The position numbers were made by a program, and so were the translations under genes. The notes beneath the pieces were generated by a model. That model was not told the origin of the DNA. It saw only the letters and a list, made by a program, of their open reading frames with translations, and made no database searches. A DNA stretch of 64,000 bases, taken from the NCBI RefSeq assembly GCF_010728925.1, contig NZ_AP022608.1:2418001-2482000 (forward strand), written 5' to 3'. Each line of letters starts with the position of its first letter. Within the stretch, counting starts at the first letter, position 1. The stretch comes from Mycolicibacterium gadium (lineage in GTDB: Bacteria > Actinomycetota > Actinomycetes > Mycobacteriales > Mycobacteriaceae). Shown here one piece after another: positions 1 through 10,900 of the stretch.

Positions 1-464
1 GAGCACAAACCCGATCCGCTCATCCGGATGACCCGGATCCAACGGCACATACGCCGCCGGTCTTCAACACCGCCAAAATCGCCACGACCGCATCCACCGA
101 GCGGTCAAACAACAACGCCACCCGATCACCAGCGCCCACACCCCGACCCACCAACACCGCAGCCAACCGGTCCGAGGCCACATCCAACTCGCCATAGGTC
201 AACGAACGGCCACCACAACACACCGCCACCGCCCCCGGCGCCCGCCCCACCTGCCGGGCAAACAACCCCGGAATCGACACCGCCGAACCCACCGGCCGCA
301 TCAACACCGAACGATTACCCCACCCCTGCAACCGATCCCACTCAACCTCATCCACCACACCCACCGACGACAACCGCCGCCCCGGATCAGCAACCATCAC
401 CTCCAACACCCGACGCAACCGCCCCACCAACACCTCAACACCGGCCACATCAAACACATCAGTG
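1..464 (-). repeat. Near-identical copy of 6359-6824 (C8/A8 junction)
   Basis: Aligned by eye: identical to the module 6 segment except for a base at 29 (c/a), a missing CC at about 57-58, and a base at 351 (t/g). Identity ends sharply at 464 inside the last part of the C domain. The repeat probably extends beyond the left edge. Confidence 0.95.
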
Positions 465-3400
465 CGGAATTCCACCCCACCGCTGATCCCCGCGGGCTCA
501 CCGGTCTCGCTCCAGTGCTCGGCCACGGCGACCGTCAGATCTGTTCGGGCGGTGTGGGTGTCGACCGGCAGCGGTGCGACCTCCACATCACCCAGACGTA
601 GGCCGTCGGCGGAGTCGTTGTCCTGCCAGTTCTGCCACGACAACATCACCTGAACCAGGGGGTGGTGGGTCAGCGATCGGGTCGGGTTGAGCCGGTCGAC
701 AAGCACTTCGAAGGGCACATCTTGGTGTTCATAGGCGGCCAGGCTGCGCTGCCGCACCTGAGCGAGGAGCTCGGCCACTGTGGGGTCACGGGTCAGATCC
801 GACCGCAGCACCAAGGTATTGACGAAGAAGCCCACCAACTCATCCAGCGCGGGGTCCCTGCGTCCGGCGATCGGGAATCCCACCGCCACATCACTGCTGG
901 CGGTGATGTTCGACAACAGAACCGCGAGAGCGGCCTGCATCACCATGAAGCTCGTCGCGTTGTGCTCGCGGGCCACCTCGAGCATCCGCGCCTGCAGCTC
1001 GGCCGGCCACTCCAGCTCCACCCGGCCTCCGCGCTGATCCGCGACAGGCGGATAGGGACGATCGGTGGGAAGGTCGAGACGCTCCGGCATACCGGCCAGG
1101 GCTTCCTCCCAGTAAGCCAGCTGCTCGCCGATGCGACTCTCGGGATCCTGCAACTCACCGAACTGCGCCCGCTGCCAGAGCGTGTAATCGACGTACTGGA
1201 CCGGCAACGGATCCCACTCCGGCGCCTGGCCCGCACACCGACTGGCGTAGGCGATACCCATATCCCGCAGCAGCGGAGTGACCGACAAGCCGTCGGCGGC
1301 GATATGGTGCACCACCGCCACCAGCACGTACTCGTCCTCAGTGATGCGGAAAAGCCTTGCCCGCAAAGGGATTTCGTTGGCCAGGTTGAACGGTTGGCGC
1401 GCCACCTCACCGATGGCCTCACTCAGCCGGCTTTCCGGCCAACCGGTGGCATCGGTGAGTTGCCAACCGAAGTCGGCCTCGTCGGCGGGCACCACCAGCT
1501 GCTGAGGTGACCCCTCGACTGCGGGGAACAGTGTGCGCAGGCTCTCGTGGCGGCTCACCACGTCGGCCAGAGCCGCACCGAGCGCGTCCACATCGGGCCG
1601 ACCACTCAGCCGTAACGCCACCGGGATGTTGTAGACCGGTGAAGGCCCCTGCAGCTGGTCGATGAACCACAACCGGCCCTGGGCGAACGACAACGGAACC
1701 ACCGCAGGGCGCTCGGCGGCGACCAACGGCTCAAGCGCTCCCCCATCGGCACCGATCCGCACTGCCAACTGAGCCACGGTCGGAGCCTCGAACAGAACGC
1801 GTACGGCAAGACCGGCGTTCAGGGTCGTGTTGATCGCGGCGACGACCCGCATCGCTGACAACGAGTCCCCACCCAGGTCGAAGAACGAGGCATCGACTCC
1901 GACCCGCTCCAGACCGAGCACCCGGGCATAGATGCCGACGAGGAGCTCCTCGACCGGATTAGCGGGCGCACGATAGCCCTCGTCGTCCTGGTAGTCGGGC
2001 GCCGGAAGGGCCCGGGTGTCGAGCTTGCCGTTCGGCGTCAACGGCAGCGCGTCGACCACGACCACCGCCGCCGGCACCATGTAGGCCGGCAGCCGCTCGG
2101 CCAGCGCGGCACGAACTCGGGCCGGTTCGGCCGAACCGATGAGATAACCCACGAGACGCTTGTCACCGGGGCGATCCTCGCGGGTCACCACCGCCGCCTG
2201 CTCGACCCCATCGAGTGCGATCAGCGCCGCCTGGATCTCACCCAACTCGATGCGATACCCGCGGACCTTGACCTGCTCGTCGGCACGCCCGAGATGCTGC
2301 AGCTGCCCATCGGCGCGCCAATACACCAGGTCGCCGGTGCGATACATCCGTTGTCCCGGCGCTCCGAACGGGCATGCCATGAAGCGCGACGCCGTCAGCC
2401 CTGCCCGGCCGACGTACCCACAACCCACCCCGGCACCGGCCACGTACAACTCACCGGCCACGCCCGGCGGCACCGGTCGCAACCACTTGTCCAACACGAA
2501 CAGCGCCGCCTCGGGAACCGGCGCGCCGATCGGCACCATGCCCGACCCGGCAGTCAGCGGCGCGCTGATCGACACCACCATCGTGGTCTCGGTAGGGCCG
2601 TAGGCGTTGAGCATCACCCGCCCCGGCGCCCACCGATCCACCACCTCGGGCGGACAGGGCTCGCCGGCCACCACCAACGCCATGGATTCCAGCCCATCCG
2701 GCGACAGAGCCCCCACCGCGGACGGAGTACGGGTCAACACGTCGACCCGTTCGGCGAGCAGGAGCGCATGCAGATCTTCTGGCGATCCCGCCACCGATTC
2801 CGGCACCACCACCACCCGGCCGCCATGCAGCAGCGGACCCCAGGTCTCCCAGATCGACGAGTCGAATCCGTAGGAATGACACTGCGCCCACGACCCCGCG
2901 GTCGGCAGGTACTCGTCAAGTCGTCCCAGCAGCTGGGTGATGTTGCGATGGGTGACAGCGACGCCCTTCGGAACACCCGTCGTGCCCGAGGTGTAGATGA
3001 GGTGGGACACCTCGTTCGGCGCAGGCGGCGTCAACGCGGTGCTGGGCTGGGTGTCGATCATCGGGTCGCTTACATCGATGACCGGCAAGTCATGCTCGCG
3101 CAGCCGGTCCATCAGCGCGGTGGTGGTGATCGCCGCGATCGGTGCCGCGTCGGCCACCATGAATCCGATGCGCGCGTCTGGGTGGGCGGGGTCGATGGGC
3201 AGATAGGCCGCGCCCGTTTTCAGGACCGCCGCAATCGACACGATCGCCTCAGCGGACCGGGAGAACAGCAGCGCCACACACTCGCCCGGACCCGCTCCCC
3301 GGTCAATCAGCAAGTGCGCCAATCGATTCGAAGCCTCATCGAGCTCCCGGTAGGTCATCGAGGAACCCTCACAGGTCACTGCTACCGCGTCCGGCACACG

Positions 3401-5236
3401 CGCCACCTGGGCGGCGAACAACTCTGGTACCGATGCCGCTGTGGTCACCGGCCGGGTCAGCATGGCCCGGTTACCCAGCGCGTCGAGCCTGCCTCGCTCA
3501 GTGGCGTCGAGCAGATCGATCGATGACAACCGCCTGGTCGGAGCGGCCGTCACCGCCTCCACCGTGCGCCGCAACCGGTCGATGAGTGCCTCGATGCTGG
3601 CGGCGTCGAACACGTCGGTACGAAATTCCACCTCGCCGCCGATTCCGGCGGGCACACCGTCCTCGGTCCATCGCTCGGCCAGTGAAAACGCCAAATCCAT
3701 TCGGGCAGTGCGCGTTTCCACCGGCACCGACGTGGCGAGCAGACCGCCCAGGCGCAACTCGGCGGGCGGATTGTTCTGCCACGCCAACAACACCTGGACC
3801 AGCGGGTGGTGGGCCTGACTTCGCGCGGGGTTCAGCCGCTCGACAAGCACCTCGAAGGGCACATCCTGATGCTCGTAAGCAGCCAGGCTGCGCTGGCGCA
3901 CCTGCTCGAGCAGCTCGGCGAATGTGGGGTCCCCACTCACCTCGACCCGCAACACCAATGTGTTGATGAACAGCCCAACCAGCTCGTCAAGCGCGGGATC
4001 GCGCCGCCCCGCGATCGGAAAGCCCACGGCCACATCGGGACTGGCGCTGATCGTGGACAACAGCAGGGCCAGGGCCGCTTGGACGACCATGAAGGGGGTC
4101 GCGTCGTGCTCGCGAGCCACCCTGGCAACCCCCTGCTGCAGTTCGGCCGGCCAGTCGACCACCACGCCGGCGCCGCGCTGATCGGCAACCGCCGGATAGG
4201 GCCGATCGGTGGGAAGCTCGAGGCGCTCCGGCATGCCGGCCAGCGCGCCCTCCCAGTAATCCAGCTGCGCGGCGATGGGGCTGCCGTCATCGTCGGGATC
4301 ACCGAGCTGCTCGCGCTGCCACAACGTGTAATCGACGTATTGCACTGGCAAGGGATCCCAGCTCGGCATCCGTGCCGCGCACCGTCCGGTGTACGCCACC
4401 CCGAGGTCACGCACCAGTGGAGTGATCGACCAGCCATCGGCGGCGATATGGTGCACGACGGCGACCAGCACGTGTTCGTTGTCGGCGATCCGGAAAAGCC
4501 TTGCCTTCAAGGGGATTTCGGTCGCCAGGTCGAACTGGTGGCGCGCGACCTGCTCGATGGCATCGCTCAGTTGGCTTGGCGGCCAGCCGATGGCGTCGGT
4601 GATTTGCCAATCCAAGTCGACCTCATCGGCGGGCACCACCAACTGCTCGGGTACCCCCTCGGTCGCGGGGAACAGTGTGCGCAGGCTCTCGTGGCGGCCC
4701 ACGACATCAGCCAGTGCCGCCCCGAACGCGTCCCCATCGAGCTGGCCGCTCAGCCGCAACACGACCGGGATGTTGTAAACGGGTGAAGGGCCCTGCAATT
4801 GGTCGATGAACCACAAGCGGCTCTGAGCGAACGACAGCGGAACGACCGCCGGGCGCTGGGCCGCCACGAGCGGCGCCAGCCGATCCGCCTCGTCGCCGAT
4901 TCGCGTCGCCAGCTGGGCGACCGAGGGTGCGTCGAAGACGGCGCGCACCGAAAGACCGGCATCGAAGCTTGCGTTGACCGCGACCACCAACCGCATCGCC
5001 GACAATGAATCCCCGCCGAGTTCGAAGAAGGATTCGTCGACGCCGACGCGTTGGAGTCCCAGGACCTGGGCGTAGATACCGGCCAGGATTTCCTCGGTCG
5101 GATTGCCCGGAGCCCGATAATGGTCAACCTCTTGGTATTCCGGGGCCGGCAACGCCCGAGTATCGAGCTTGCCGTTGACCGTCAACGGCAACGCCTCGAT
5201 CACCACCACCGCCGCGGGCACCATATACACCGGCAA
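20..5236 (-). CDS. NRPS subunit part 2: T6, C7-A7-T7, C8-A8(start); runs off the window, frame broken at both ends
   Basis: Continues the non-ribosomal peptide synthetase after the break at 5252. Domains by residue: end of A6 (NGKLD motif near 18), T6 near 75 (GGDSLSAM), C7 about 120-560 (HHIAADG near 263), A7 about 590-1090 ([11 protein letters not shown] near 750), T7 near 1122, C8 about 1170-1600 (HHIAADG near 1312), and the first part of A8. Both C domains start [14 protein letters not shown], the LCL type, and no epimerase is present, so residues 6 and 7 should stay L. The eight-residue A7 pocket read by eye is DSWTVAAM, which I cannot assign. The TTG at 5236 is not a real start; the polypeptide should be continuous with the C6-A6 part. 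Near base 58 two bases are missing relative to the sister copy at 6359-6824. The frame then ends at 20, while the correct A8 frame continues through base 1. Real lesion or assembly error cannot be decided here. Confidence 0.85.
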   Translation of the reverse strand: MPVYMVPAAVVVIEALPLTVNGKLDTRALPAPEYQEVDHYRAPGNPTEEILAGIYAQVLGLQRVGVDESFFELGGDSLSAMRLVVAVNASFDAGLSVRAVFDAPSVAQLATRIGDEADRLAPLVAAQRPAVVPLSFAQSRLWFIDQLQGPSPVYNIPVVLRLSGQLDGDAFGAALADVVGRHESLRTLFPATEGVPEQLVVPADEVDLDWQITDAIGWPPSQLSDAIEQVARHQFDLATEIPLKARLFRIADNEHVLVAVVHHIAADGWSITPLVRDLGVAYTGRCAARMPSWDPLPVQYVDYTLWQREQLGDPDDDGSPIAAQLDYWEGALAGMPERLELPTDRPYPAVADQRGAGVVVDWPAELQQGVARVAREHDATPFMVVQAALALLLSTISASPDVAVGFPIAGRRDPALDELVGLFINTLVLRVEVSGDPTFAELLEQVRQRSLAAYEHQDVPFEVLVERLNPARSQAHHPLVQVLLAWQNNPPAELRLGGLLATSVPVETRTARMDLAFSLAERWTEDGVPAGIGGEVEFRTDVFDAASIEALIDRLRRTVEAVTAAPTRRLSSIDLLDATERGRLDALGNRAMLTRPVTTAASVPELFAAQVARVPDAVAVTCEGSSMTYRELDEASNRLAHLLIDRGAGPGECVALLFSRSAEAIVSIAAVLKTGAAYLPIDPAHPDARIGFMVADAAPIAAITTTALMDRLREHDLPVIDVSDPMIDTQPSTALTPPAPNEVSHLIYTSGTTGVPKGVAVTHRNITQLLGRLDEYLPTAGSWAQCHSYGFDSSIWETWGPLLHGGRVVVVPESVAGSPEDLHALLLAERVDVLTRTPSAVGALSPDGLESMALVVAGEPCPPEVVDRWAPGRVMLNAYGPTETTMVVSISAPLTAGSGMVPIGAPVPEAALFVLDKWLRPVPPGVAGELYVAGAGVGCGYVGRAGLTASRFMACPFGAPGQRMYRTGDLVYWRADGQLQHLGRADEQVKVRGYRIELGEIQAALIALDGVEQAAVVTREDRPGDKRLVGYLIGSAEPARVRAALAERLPAYMVPAAVVVVDALPLTPNGKLDTRALPAPDYQDDEGYRAPANPVEELLVGIYARVLGLERVGVDASFFDLGGDSLSAMRVVAAINTTLNAGLAVRVLFEAPTVAQLAVRIGADGGALEPLVAAERPAVVPLSFAQGRLWFIDQLQGPSPVYNIPVALRLSGRPDVDALGAALADVVSRHESLRTLFPAVEGSPQQLVVPADEADFGWQLTDATGWPESRLSEAIGEVARQPFNLANEIPLRARLFRITEDEYVLVAVVHHIAADGLSVTPLLRDMGIAYASRCAGQAPEWDPLPVQYVDYTLWQRAQFGELQDPESRIGEQLAYWEEALAGMPERLDLPTDRPYPPVADQRGGRVELEWPAELQARMLEVAREHNATSFMVMQAALAVLLSNITASSDVAVGFPIAGRRDPALDELVGFFVNTLVLRSDLTRDPTVAELLAQVRQRSLAAYEHQDVPFEVLVDRLNPTRSLTHHPLVQVMLSWQNWQDNDSADGLRLGDVEVAPLPVDTHTARTDLTVAVAEHWSETGEPAGISGGVEFRTDVFDVAGVEVLVGRLRRVLEVMVADPGRRLSSVGVVDEVEWDRLQGWGNRSVLMRPVGSAVSIPGLFARQVGRAPGAVAVCCGGRSLTYGELDVASDRLAAVLVGRGVGAGDRVALLFDRSVDAVVAILAVLKTGGVCAVGSGSSG

Positions 5237-5251
5237 CTTCTCGCGCGCGCC

Positions 5252-7987
5252 TCACCCGGATCCACCCTGCCGGTGACATACCCCACCAGACGCTTGTCCC
5301 GGACGATCCTCGCGCGCGATCACCGCCGCCTGCTCGACACCGTTCAGTGCGGCCAGCGCCGCCTGAACCTCACCCAACTCGATGCGATACCCACGGATCT
5401 TGACCTGCTCATCGGCACGCCCCACATACTGCAACTGCCCATCAGCACCCCAACGCACCACATCACCGGTGCGATACATCCGCTGCCCCGGCGCGTGCGC
5501 ACCCCCGAACGGACACGCCACAAACCGCGACGACGTCAAATCCGGGCGGCCCACATACCCACACGCCAACCCCGCACCGGCCACATACAACTCCCCGACC
5601 ACACCCACCGGCACCGGACGCAACCACTTGTCCAACACAAAAAAACCAAGATCAGCCAACGGCACCCCGATCGGACTGACCGCCCTGTCCACATCACCGG
5701 CCACGATCTCGCGGAACGACGCATGCACCGTCGTCTCGGTAATGCCATACATATTGATCATCCGCGGCCGACCCGGATGAGCCTCCAACCACACCTGCAA
5801 ACGCCCCGGCTCCAACGCCTCCCCGCCGAAAACCACCGTCTCCAACTTGAGCTGCCCACCACGCTCGGGCTGCAACGCATCCGCGGCCTGCAACGCATAA
5901 AACGCCGACGGCGTCTGACTCAACACACTGACCTGCTCGCTCACCAACAACGCATGCAAATCCTCAGGCGAACGCACCACCGCATCAGGCACCACCACCA
6001 AACGCCCACCACGCAACAACGCCCCAAAGATCTCCCACACCGAGAAATCGAAGGCCAACGAATGACACTGCGTCCACACCTGCCCCGCCGACAGCTCCAC
6101 CTCAGCGTCCAGAACCTCCAACAACCGGCACACATTGCGATGAGTGACCGCCACCCCCTTGGGCACACCGGTGGTACCCGACGTATAAATCAAATACGCC
6201 ACACCCTCAGCATCAGGCACCGCCGCACCCGAAACCCCCACCACCCCAACACCATCCACATCGACATCGACATCGACATCGACGATCGGCACCGCCGAAC
6301 CACCCAACCGCGACCGCAACCCCGCCGTGGTCACCACCACCACCGGCGCCGCATCACCGAGCACAAACCCGATCCGCTCATCAGGATGACCCGGATCCAA
6401 CGGCACATACGCCGCCCCGGTCTTCAACACCGCCAAAATCGCCACGACCGCATCCACCGAGCGGTCAAACAACAACGCCACCCGATCACCAGCGCCCACA
6501 CCCCGACCCACCAACACCGCAGCCAACCGGTCCGAGGCCACATCCAACTCGCCATAGGTCAACGAACGGCCACCACAACACACCGCCACCGCCCCCGGCG
6601 CCCGCCCCACCTGCCGGGCAAACAACCCCGGAATCGACACCGCCGAACCCACCGGCCGCATCAACACCGAACGATTACCCCACCCCTGCAACCGATCCCA
6701 CTCAACCTCAGCCACCACACCCACCGACGACAACCGCCGCCCCGGATCAGCAACCATCACCTCCAACACCCGACGCAACCGCCCCACCAACACCTCAACA
6801 CCGGCCACATCAAACACATCAGTGTCGTATTCGACGCGCACCCCCAACTCGGTGCCGGGCAGGGCTTGGACCGTCAGCGGGTAATGGGTGTACTCGCGGC
6901 GGGCCACGTCGGTGATGGCCAGTCCATCGGCGCCGCCGAGGGCGCCGCTGTCGATCGGGAAGTTCTCGTAGGCGAATACGGTGTCGAAAAGTTGGTCATG
7001 ACCTGTGATGCGCTGAATCTCGTTGAGCGCCAGATGTTGATGCTCCAGCGTGTTGGTGAAGGTGCGGTGCAGCTGGTCGAGCAGGTCGGCGACGGTGGTC
7101 TCGGCGGTGACGTTCGCCCGCACGGGAACCGTATTGATCATCAGGCCGACCATCGATTCCGAACCGGCCACTTCGGCCGGCCGCCCCGAGACCGCGGTGC
7201 CGAAGACGACGTCGTGCTGGCCGGTCAGCATCATCAACACCTGCGCCCACGCCGCCTGCAGCACGGTGCTGATCGTCGTATGGCAGGTCCGCGCCAACTC
7301 ACCGAGCGCCTGGGTGCTCTCCTCGGGCAACCGGAACAGTTCCACGCCCCGCCGCCCCAGCCCCGCCCGGCCGGGCGGACCGACCAAGGTCGGGGTCTCG
7401 AAACCAGCCAGCACGTCGCCCCACGCCAGGCGGGCGGCGTCGATGTCCCGATTGGACAGCCACGCAACGAAATTGCGGTACGACGCCGGTGCAGGCAGCC
7501 ACTGCCCGAAGTAACTGGCGAAGATCTCTTGCAGCAGGATCGGCAGCGACCAGCCATCCATCACGATGTGGTGGTTGGTGAGCACGAACCGGTGCCGGTC
7601 CTCGGCGACACGAATCAACGTGGCCCTGAAGACCGGGCCATCGGTCAGGTCACAGACCGCGGCGCGATCGGCGGCGCAGATTCGCTGGATCTGCTCCTCG
7701 ATATCGTCGCCGGGTTCGAGGTTGACCTGCCGCCATGGCGCCTCGGGATCGGCGGGAATGATCTGCACCGGCTGCTCGAGCTGTTCGTGAAACCGGGCCA
7801 CCAGGTTGGGGTGGCGGTTGACCACCGTGCGTACGGCATTGTGCAGCCGGTCGGCATCCAGCGAGCCGGCCACCGAGATCTCCAGCTGCACCGCGTAGAT
7901 GTCGTCGCCGGAACCCACCGAGGCGCTGGCATGAAACAGCAGGCCTTGTTGCAGTGGGGTCAGCGGCAGTACGTCAGCGATCTGCAT
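5252..7987 (-). CDS. NRPS subunit part 1: C6-A6, module 6 (Thr-like), stopped by an in-frame TGA
   Basis: 911 residues: C6 about 1-430, with the DCL-type opening [13 protein letters not shown] and HHIVMDG near 140, and A6 about 440-911 ([11 protein letters not shown] near 602). A DCL condensation domain fits, because module 5 upstream ends in an epimerase. The A6 pocket read by eye is DFWSVGMV followed by H, two substitutions from the classical Thr code DFWNIGMV, so Thr or allo-Thr is the best guess. The ATG at 7987 overlaps the end of the upstream subunit by 14 bases and has no clear Shine-Dalgarno. The protein begins inside the linker that is continuous in other modules, so it may be a translationally coupled start or an upstream frameshift. 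The stop at 5252-5254 is in the same frame as the downstream part and results from two compensating indels (near 5297 and 5243). The A6 core (about 5365-6824) has codon use unlike its neighbours. Confidence 0.85.
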   Translation of the reverse strand: MQIADVLPLTPLQQGLLFHASASVGSGDDIYAVQLEISVAGSLDADRLHNAVRTVVNRHPNLVARFHEQLEQPVQIIPADPEAPWRQVNLEPGDDIEEQIQRICAADRAAVCDLTDGPVFRATLIRVAEDRHRFVLTNHHIVMDGWSLPILLQEIFASYFGQWLPAPASYRNFVAWLSNRDIDAARLAWGDVLAGFETPTLVGPPGRAGLGRRGVELFRLPEESTQALGELARTCHTTISTVLQAAWAQVLMMLTGQHDVVFGTAVSGRPAEVAGSESMVGLMINTVPVRANVTAETTVADLLDQLHRTFTNTLEHQHLALNEIQRITGHDQLFDTVFAYENFPIDSGALGGADGLAITDVARREYTHYPLTVQALPGTELGVRVEYDTDVFDVAGVEVLVGRLRRVLEVMVADPGRRLSSVGVVAEVEWDRLQGWGNRSVLMRPVGSAVSIPGLFARQVGRAPGAVAVCCGGRSLTYGELDVASDRLAAVLVGRGVGAGDRVALLFDRSVDAVVAILAVLKTGAAYVPLDPGHPDERIGFVLGDAAPVVVVTTAGLRSRLGGSAVPIVDVDVDVDVDGVGVVGVSGAAVPDAEGVAYLIYTSGTTGVPKGVAVTHRNVCRLLEVLDAEVELSAGQVWTQCHSLAFDFSVWEIFGALLRGGRLVVVPDAVVRSPEDLHALLVSEQVSVLSQTPSAFYALQAADALQPERGGQLKLETVVFGGEALEPGRLQVWLEAHPGRPRMINMYGITETTVHASFREIVAGDVDRAVSPIGVPLADLGFFVLDKWLRPVPVGVVGELYVAGAGLACGYVGRPDLTSSRFVACPFGGAHAPGQRMYRTGDVVRWGADGQLQYVGRADEQVKIRGYRIELGEVQAALAALNGVEQAAVIAREDRPGQASGGVCHRQGGSG
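6258..6281 (-). repeat. Hexanucleotide tandem repeat (ACATCG)x4 in A6
   Basis: Four exact units on the plus strand, encoding an alternating Val-Asp run ([10 protein letters not shown]) in a surface loop of A6 just before the AMP-binding motif. The other A domains have a short non-repetitive loop here. Confidence 0.9.
6359..6824 (-). repeat. Near-identical copy of 1-464 (C6/A6 junction)
   Basis: Same segment in module 6. To the right of 6824 the two modules diverge at once: C6 is DCL type and C8 is LCL type. The block therefore crosses the C-A linker and the start of the A domain only. Confidence 0.95.
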
Positions 7988-10900
7988 ATTGCCGCTGGAG
8001 CTCGTCGAGCTGCTGCTGGCTGACCCGTGCGGTGATATCCGAAGGGGTCAACCCGCCGCCACCCGACTTGACATGCGTGGAGATACCGGACAGCGCGTCA
8101 AACCAGAGCCGGTTGAGTCGCTGCACCTGTGTCTCGTTGAGTGTCGAGGGAGCCCATGTCCAGTTGGCCTGCAGGCGCGGACCGTTGTCGGTGTCGATGG
8201 TGCTGGCGTTGACCTCGAGGGTGTGCATCAACGGCATGGGTATCGCCGCGGCGACATCGCCCAGCGAAACCGCCTCGGCGCTGACCCGCCACAGATCCTC
8301 GGAAGCCTCGGCTGCGGCGGCACCCAACCGCCCGAGATAGTTGAAACCGATCGTCGGGTCCGCCCCGGCGAGGTCGACGTCGGGGTTCAGGTAGCGCAGC
8401 AGGCCGTAGGTCAGGCCCTCCGGCTGGGAGCGCAACTGTTCCTTGGCATCCTTCACCAACTGCCCCACCGCGGCGTCCCCGGCGGTCACCTGCGCCCAGG
8501 ACAGCCCGCCGACCGTCAGCGCCACCGGGTACTTGGTGGTGAACCACCCCACCGTGCGCGACAAGTCCACGTGCTCGGCCAGTTCCTCGGCGCGGCCATG
8601 GCCCTCCACATCGATTCCGACCGGCGCGCTGCCAGTACCCAGGAATTCCGCCAACGCCAACCCGAACGCAATCAACAGAATGTCCTGCACCCCAGCGTGA
8701 AACGCCGACGGAACGTCACCCAGCAGCAGCCGCGTTGTCTCCGAATCGAGTGATTCCGACAACGAACCGGCACGGGCACGCGTATCCACCTCGGGGCGCA
8801 CCGCAGGCAAGACCGTCGGGGTTGCCGCCACGCGCCGCCATGCGTCGGCCAGGCCCACGACCTCCGGGTGGCGCGCGTGCTCAGCGAGCAGCGCCGACCA
8901 CCGGGCAAAGGACGTGCCACCCGCGGGCAACTCGACCTGCTGCCCACTGTGATGCTGAGCCCAGGCGATGTTCAGGTCTTCCAACAGGATTCGCCACGAC
9001 ACTCCGTCGACAGCCAGATGATGAATCATCAACGCCAGCTGGCCGGTCTCGGTCGCCCACAGCGCGCTGAGCATCATCCCGGAGGCTGGATTCAGTCGCG
9101 AACGACCTTCGGCCACCGCCTCATCGGTCAACATCTCGACCGTGCGCAGGCACGCGCCGGCCTCCACCGCCCCGACTTCGGGAACCTGCAGTAGCCAGGC
9201 GCCGGTTCCATCGTCACCGACGCGCGCCCGCAACATGGCATGCCGATCCAGCAATGCCTGCACCATCACGGTTACGTCGGCCTCGGTGACGCCGACCGGG
9301 GCCTGCAGCACCACTGTCTGGTTGAACTCGTCAACCGGACCCTCGACGCTGTGCAGCCACCGAATGATCGGGGTGGCCACCACCGGACCGATACCCTCGT
9401 CGACCTCAGTGGCTTCACCACTGACAACCTGGGCGACGGATGCAAGCCTGGACACGGTCTGCTCGACGAAAACATCGCGCGGTCGGCACACCAGCCCGGC
9501 AGCGCGGGCGCGGGCCACCACCTGCATCGACAAGATGCTGTCCCCGCCCATATCGAAGAACGAGTCATCGACCCCGACGCGCTCCACACCCAACACCTGG
9601 GCGTAGATACCGGCGAGGATTTCCTCGACCGGGGTGACCGGAGCCCGATAGCGGTCAACGTCTTGGTACTCGGGTGCCGGGAGCGCCCGCTTGTCGAGTT
9701 TGCCGTTGACCGTCAGCGGCAACGCATCGATGGCCACCACCGCAGCGGGAACCATATACCCCGGCAGCCGCTCGGCCAGTGCTGCGCGCACCTCGAGGGA
9801 ATCGGCTGTTCCAGTGATGTAACCGACCAGTCGTTTGTCACCGGGACGGTCCTCGCGGACAATCGCCGCCGCCTGATTCACCCCCGGCAGGTCGGCCAGC
9901 GCGGCCTGCACCTCACCGAGCTCGATCCGATAACCACGAATCTTGACCTGATCGTCGGCCCGGCCCAGATACTGCAACTGCCCGTCTTCGCCCCACCGCA
10001 CCAGATCGCCGGTGCGATACATCCGGGCCCCCGGTCCGCCGAATGGACACGCCACAAACCGCGACGCCGACAAGCCGGCCCGCCCCATGTACCCCACACC
10101 GACGCCACGACCGGCGAGATAGAGCTCACCCACCACACCTACCGGCACCGGCCGCAACCACTCATCAAGAACAAACGTCGCGCCATTGGGCACCGCGGAA
10201 CCGATGGGCACCGAACTCGAACCCGCGACGAGCGGCGCACTGATCGCCGCATAGATTGTCGCCTCGGTCGGACCGTACGCGTTGATCATCACGCGCCCGG
10301 CTTTCGCCCACCGACTGACCAGCTCAGTCGAGCAGGCCTCACCGGCCACGACCAACGCCGTGGACTCCAATTGCTCCGGCGACAGCATCCCCGCCGCCGA
10401 AGGGGTCTGATACACCACATCGACCTGTTCGGCGACCAGTAGGTCATGCAGGTCGTCCGGGGAGCCTGCTACCGACTCCGGCACGACCACCAATCGACTG
10501 CCGTGCAGCAGCGCACCCCAGATCTCCCACACCGACACGTCAAACACCAATGAATGCCACTGCGTCCACGCCCGCCCCGGCCCTGCAGGCAGATCGCGCG
10601 GCAAGGAGTGCAGCGTTTGCGTCACGTTGCCGTGCGTGATGCCGACTCCCTTGGGCACACCGGTGGTCCCCGAGGTGTAGATCCGGTACGCGATGTCCTC
10701 GCCCGATGGCAGCGGCAACGCAGTATCGTCCTGCATCTCCACCGCCGGATCGCCGACATCGATGACGGCGACACCGGATCCGCTGAGCCGTGAGCCCAGA
10801 TCCCCCGCCGTCACCGCCGCGACCGGCTTCGCATCGGCCACCATGAACTCCAGCCGCGCCGCGGGCACCGCCGGATCCACCGGCACATACGCCGCACCAG

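Noticed and set aside
5051..8023. Long open frames on the plus strand opposite the NRPS (also 17933-21025 and others)
   Set aside because: They are mirror effects of GC-rich NRPS codons. Their predicted proteins are His/Arg/Gln-rich with no domains, and the minus-strand frames carry all NRPS motifs.
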